Assembly: GCA_020024915.1 (NCBI GenBank)
Contig: JAHHSZ010000073.1
Location: 1-7,847 of the forward strand
Reading direction: 5' to 3'
Source of the DNA: Fusobacterium sp.
GTDB taxonomy: Bacteria > Fusobacteriota > Fusobacteriia > Fusobacteriales > Fusobacteriaceae
Length of the DNA stretch: 7,847 nucleotides
Shown piece by piece: positions 5,974 to 7,847 of the stretch. Under the pieces are notes generated by a model. It saw only the letters and a list, made by a program, of their open reading frames with translations, did not search any database and was not told the origin of the DNA. Position 1 is the stretch's first letter, and every line of letters starts with the position of its first letter. A program made the translations under genes and the position numbers.

Positions 5974-7305
5974 TTAATCTCCTTTACTCAATTTCTTTCT
6001 TTCTTCTATTATTGCATCATAGATCTGTTTTTTTCTTTTCAAATATTTTAATCTTTCTTTATCTTTATGATTCTTAATCATATCCATTATAGGAAACAAA
6101 ACTCCTGCTACAATTCCAGCAGAAAACCCATTATTATATAGATTTAATCCTCCATGTACAGCCCCTATACTTTGAACTACAGCTAGATGTAACCAACCAG
6201 CAATAATTCCCCAAATAACACCATACACGCCAGCTACAGGAGCTAAAGATGTTCCAAATAGAGCGGAGAGAGCAATTGTAAATCCATTAGTAGAACTTCC
6301 CCACCCAGCTAGGTAAACACCTAAAAGAATTGGAATTGTATTTTTAAAGTGTTTTCCATAGGCTGAAAATCCAACTACAGTTAGAATACCAGCAAGCAAT
6401 GGTCCATTTAGTGTCTCTTTTAAAAGGAGTACAAATGTAGTAGCAACAAATCCCATTATTCCCATATTGATAAATGTTAAACCATAACCATATTTTTTAA
6501 CAAAATCTGACTTCAATCCACTATCTTTTAGGAGTGTTGTGTATCCCTTAAAAGAGCTTTCATTTATAAAAAATCCAATTATGATCAAAGTTAAAAATAT
6601 TGAACTACAGATTATTTTTAAAGCTAAATCATATTCAGTTGAAATAATTCTTTGTGGTGTAATTGTAAAATTAAAAAGTTTTAGGATAGAAGTTATAACT
6701 GCTCCAAGAATGCCACCAGTGAAGCCAAGGTTATAAAGATTCAATCCTTCATGGAACCCAGCCATTTTTTTAGAGAGAGGAGTTACAATAAAACCAATAA
6801 TAATCCCGAGAGCGATAGCATTGATATATGAAGTATCAGTAGTGTTAACTCTAAATGCTACTTCACTCACAAATGGAGCTAAAGCACTTGTGAAAGAGAT
6901 TGTAATAAAGATATCTCTAAATTCAATATGTTCATAGATGCTATAAAGAATACCACCAAGATAAAATGGCAAAATATTTAAAACATTTTTTCCAAAGAAA
7001 GAAAAACCAAAGACTGTAAAAAAAGATGCTATTAAAAGACCACTAATTTCAACTTTAAATAGTCTGGATAAAGAAAAATTAAATAGAAAAATTAAGAACG
7101 CATTAAGGAATGCGGCTCCTATCCCACCAATGACTAAAAAATCTGTAATTAGAATTGCAGGAGAAGCTATTATCCTTAGGATACCAGAGATAACATTTTC
7201 TCTTTCATAAAAAACATATGTAGAAAAACCTAAAATAATAAGACCAATAAGTAATATAGATACAAATTCAATTTTTTTTAATCGATTTTTGTTAAAATTA
7301 TCCAT
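5974..7305 (-). CDS. DUF1576-like integral membrane protein with internal duplication
   Basis: This is a 443-residue polytopic inner-membrane protein of unknown function. I recognise it as resembling the DUF1576 family from memory, not from a search. It contains two homologous halves. TVFGFSFFGKNVLNILPFYL at 97-116 matches TVVGFSAYGKHFKNTIPILL at 309-328. SALAP (140-144) matches TSLAP (352-356). FHEGLNLYNLGFTGGI (184-199) matches VHGGLNLYNNGFSAGI (383-398). The first two pairs are offset by exactly 212 residues and the last by 199, because a polar loop near 151-161 is absent from the second half. An extra N-terminal membrane segment (about 14-32) precedes half one, and another (about 228-246) links the halves. 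The tail 411-443 is strongly charged and probably cytoplasmic. Twofold repeats with conserved His-Gly and Asn motifs suggest a channel or transporter, but no substrate can be named. AGGAGG (7315-7310) lies four bases before ATG 7305. Confidence 0.85.
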   Translation of the reverse strand: MDNFNKNRLKKIEFVSILLIGLIILGFSTYVFYERENVISGILRIIASPAILITDFLVIGGIGAAFLNAFLIFLFNFSLSRLFKVEISGLLIASFFTVFGFSFFGKNVLNILPFYLGGILYSIYEHIEFRDIFITISFTSALAPFVSEVAFRVNTTDTSYINAIALGIIIGFIVTPLSKKMAGFHEGLNLYNLGFTGGILGAVITSILKLFNFTITPQRIISTEYDLALKIICSSIFLTLIIIGFFINESSFKGYTTLLKDSGLKSDFVKKYGYGLTFINMGIMGFVATTFVLLLKETLNGPLLAGILTVVGFSAYGKHFKNTIPILLGVYLAGWGSSTNGFTIALSALFGTSLAPVAGVYGVIWGIIAGWLHLAVVQSIGAVHGGLNLYNNGFSAGIVAGVLFPIMDMIKNHKDKERLKYLKRKKQIYDAIIEERKKLSKGD

Positions 7306-7318
7306 AAAACCTCCTAGT

Positions 7319-7340
7319 TATTTAATTTCTTAATTAAATA
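7319..7340. promoter_or_regulatory. Perfect palindrome over the transcription start of the DUF1576-like gene
   Basis: TATTTAATT (7319-7327) and AATTAAATA (7332-7340) are perfect inverted repeats around TCTT. On the minus strand the palindrome covers the downstream half of the -10 box and the expected start of transcription, and ends four bases before AGGAGG. This is the usual place for a repressor operator. It could also arise by chance in AT-only DNA. Confidence 0.35.
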
Positions 7341-7366
7341 TTAGTATTTTTTATATTAAAAGTCAA
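7338..7366 (-). promoter_or_regulatory. Promoter of the DUF1576-like/Nudix operon
   Basis: On the minus strand, TTGACT (7366-7361, five of six matches) and TAATAT (7343-7338, four of six) are separated by exactly 17 bases. Transcription should begin near 7331, giving a leader of about 26 bases before ATG 7305. Confidence 0.65.
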
Positions 7367-7385
7367 ATGGGAATTTATATATACT
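7356..7385 (+). promoter_or_regulatory. Tentative promoter of the GIY-YIG gene
   Basis: TTAAAA (7356-7361, four of six) and TATACT (7380-7385, five of six) are 18 bases apart, predicting a start near 7392. The -35 box would touch the -35 box of the divergent promoter. Another -10-like string, TATTATAAA, lies at 7405-7413, only nine bases before the ATG. Neither is compelling. Confidence 0.25.
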
Positions 7386-7421
7386 ATTTAAATTTCAGAA
7401 AAAATATTATAAAATATAGAT

Positions 7422-7733
7422 ATGGAAGATTTAAAAAAATATTATATTTATGTATTGAGATGTAAAGATTCTTCTCTATATACAGGAATAACTACTGATA
7501 TAAAAAGAAGATACAGAGAACATATGGAAAAAAGAGGGGCTAAATATACAAAAAGTAGAGGAGTAGAGAGGGTAGAATTATATTTTATTTGTTATGGAAG
7601 AGGAGATGCTAGCAGAGTTGAATACTTTTTTAAACATTTAAAGAAAGAAAAGAAAGAGGAATTAATCCTTGATTTTCTTAAGTTAGAAGAGTATATTGAA
7701 AAAAAATTAAAAATAAAAATAAAAAAATGTTGA
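7422..7733 (+). CDS. GIY-YIG domain protein, YhbQ/UPF0213 type
   Basis: This is a 103-residue, single-domain GIY-YIG protein. YYIYVLRCKDSSLYTGITTD (7-26) contains the two signature strands (IYV and YTG). R29/R30 and H34 follow in KRRYREH. GAKYTKSRGVERV (39-51) and ASRVEYFFKHLKKEKKEELI (63-82) are characteristic of the family, with E67 in the place of the metal-binding glutamate. The fold is a nuclease fold, but YhbQ-type proteins have no firmly established cellular role known to me. The C-terminus after about 93 is low-complexity Lys/Ile (KKLKIKIKKC) and looks non-conserved. No Shine-Dalgarno sequence precedes ATG 7422, unlike every other gene here. The first domain strand begins at residue 7, so the start is still credible. 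No terminator follows, and the stop codon lies inside the next promoter. Confidence 0.9.
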   Translation: MEDLKKYYIYVLRCKDSSLYTGITTDIKRRYREHMEKRGAKYTKSRGVERVELYFICYGRGDASRVEYFFKHLKKEKKEELILDFLKLEEYIEKKLKIKIKKC

Positions 7734-7758
7734 CACAAAATAAAAAATATGATAGTAT
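7730..7758 (+). promoter_or_regulatory. Strong promoter of tRNA-Leu with upstream A-tracts
   Basis: TTGACA at 7730-7735 is a perfect -35 box. Seventeen bases later lies TAGTAT (7753-7758, four of six matches to TATAAT). Upstream A-tracts at 7699-7706, 7709-7713, 7715-7719 and 7721-7727 resemble an UP element or intrinsically bent DNA. Transcription would begin near 7765, leaving a leader of about 32 bases before the tRNA. Confidence 0.8.
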
Positions 7759-7772
7759 AGTACATGTTCTGA

Positions 7773-7786
7773 AACGCAAAAGCGTT
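7773..7786 (+). other. Small hairpin in the tRNA-Leu 5' leader
   Basis: AACGC (7773-7777) and GCGTT (7782-7786) form a five-pair stem with an AAAA loop. Across an internal loop, ATGT (7764-7767) can also pair with ACAT (7789-7792). The structure would be in the precursor, upstream of the RNase P cleavage site. There is no T-run after it, so it is not a terminator. Confidence 0.45.
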
Positions 7787-7796
7787 CTACATAAAT

Positions 7797-7847
7797 GCCT
7801 GGATGGCGGAACAGGTAGACGCACAGGACTTAAAATCCTGTGGTATT
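7797..7847 (+). tRNA. tRNA-Leu (anticodon TAA), 3' end outside window
   Basis: The 5' acceptor strand GCCTGGA begins at 7797. It is followed by TG, a D arm with GCGGAA...GGTAGACGC, and the anticodon stem-loop CAGGA / CTTAAAA / TCCTG (7824-7840) with TAA at 7831-7833, which reads UUA Leu codons. TGGTATT (7841-7847) starts the long variable arm expected of a class II tRNA. The rest lies beyond the window. Confidence 0.95.

Noticed and set aside
1..7847. Mobile elements, CRISPR arrays, toxin-antitoxin pairs or integration at the tRNA genes.
   Set aside because: No transposase, integrase, repeated spacer pattern, or duplicated tRNA 3' end was seen.

Overview
The window is very AT-rich. Arginine is written almost only as AGA/AGG, genes are closely packed, and most have purine-rich Shine-Dalgarno sites. 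TGA serves as a stop in several genes, which argues against Mycoplasma. Together with the gene content this suggests a Fusobacterium-like organism (Fusobacteriota); a low-GC Firmicute cannot be excluded from the sequence alone. The window looks chromosomal: no transposase, integrase, phage gene, CRISPR array or attachment site was seen.

Layout. (1) 1-667: the 3' part of tRNA-Asn(GUU), then a YbaK-type Cys-tRNA(Pro) deacylase closed by a good intrinsic terminator. (2) 753-5409: a complete five-gene family-5 (peptide/nickel class) ABC importer in the order binding lipoprotein, permease, permease, ATPase, ATPase. Its last three junctions overlap by 1 to 4 bases, so it is one translationally coupled operon. 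Two starts need attention: the first permease begins at ATG 2260, and the first ATPase begins at a TTG at 3935 that overlaps the permease stop. (3) 5421-5469: a terminator shared by two convergent operons. (4) 7366-5468, minus strand: a promoter, an operator-like palindrome, a large membrane protein with an internal duplication (DUF1576-like) and, 2 bases after it, a Nudix hydrolase of the ADP-ribose pyrophosphatase type. (5) 7422-7847: a small GIY-YIG protein whose stop codon lies inside the -35 box of a strong promoter driving tRNA-Leu(UAA), which runs off the window.

How the parts work together. The importer is self-contained: the lipoprotein captures a ligand outside the inner membrane, the two permeases form the channel and the two ATPases power it. 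Short ATPases without the usual oligopeptide-type C-terminal extension resemble NikD/NikE in size, but the substrate cannot be fixed from sequence. The DUF1576-like protein and the Nudix hydrolase are probably co-transcribed, but no shared function is evident.

Most of the window is ordinary housekeeping and transport. The points most worth a second look are the twofold repeat in the DUF1576-like protein, an in-frame A AAA AAA slippery heptamer that would fuse permease and ATPase by a -1 shift, and the overlap of the GIY-YIG 3' end with the tRNA-Leu promoter and its A-tracts. I found no convincing undescribed multi-gene system.
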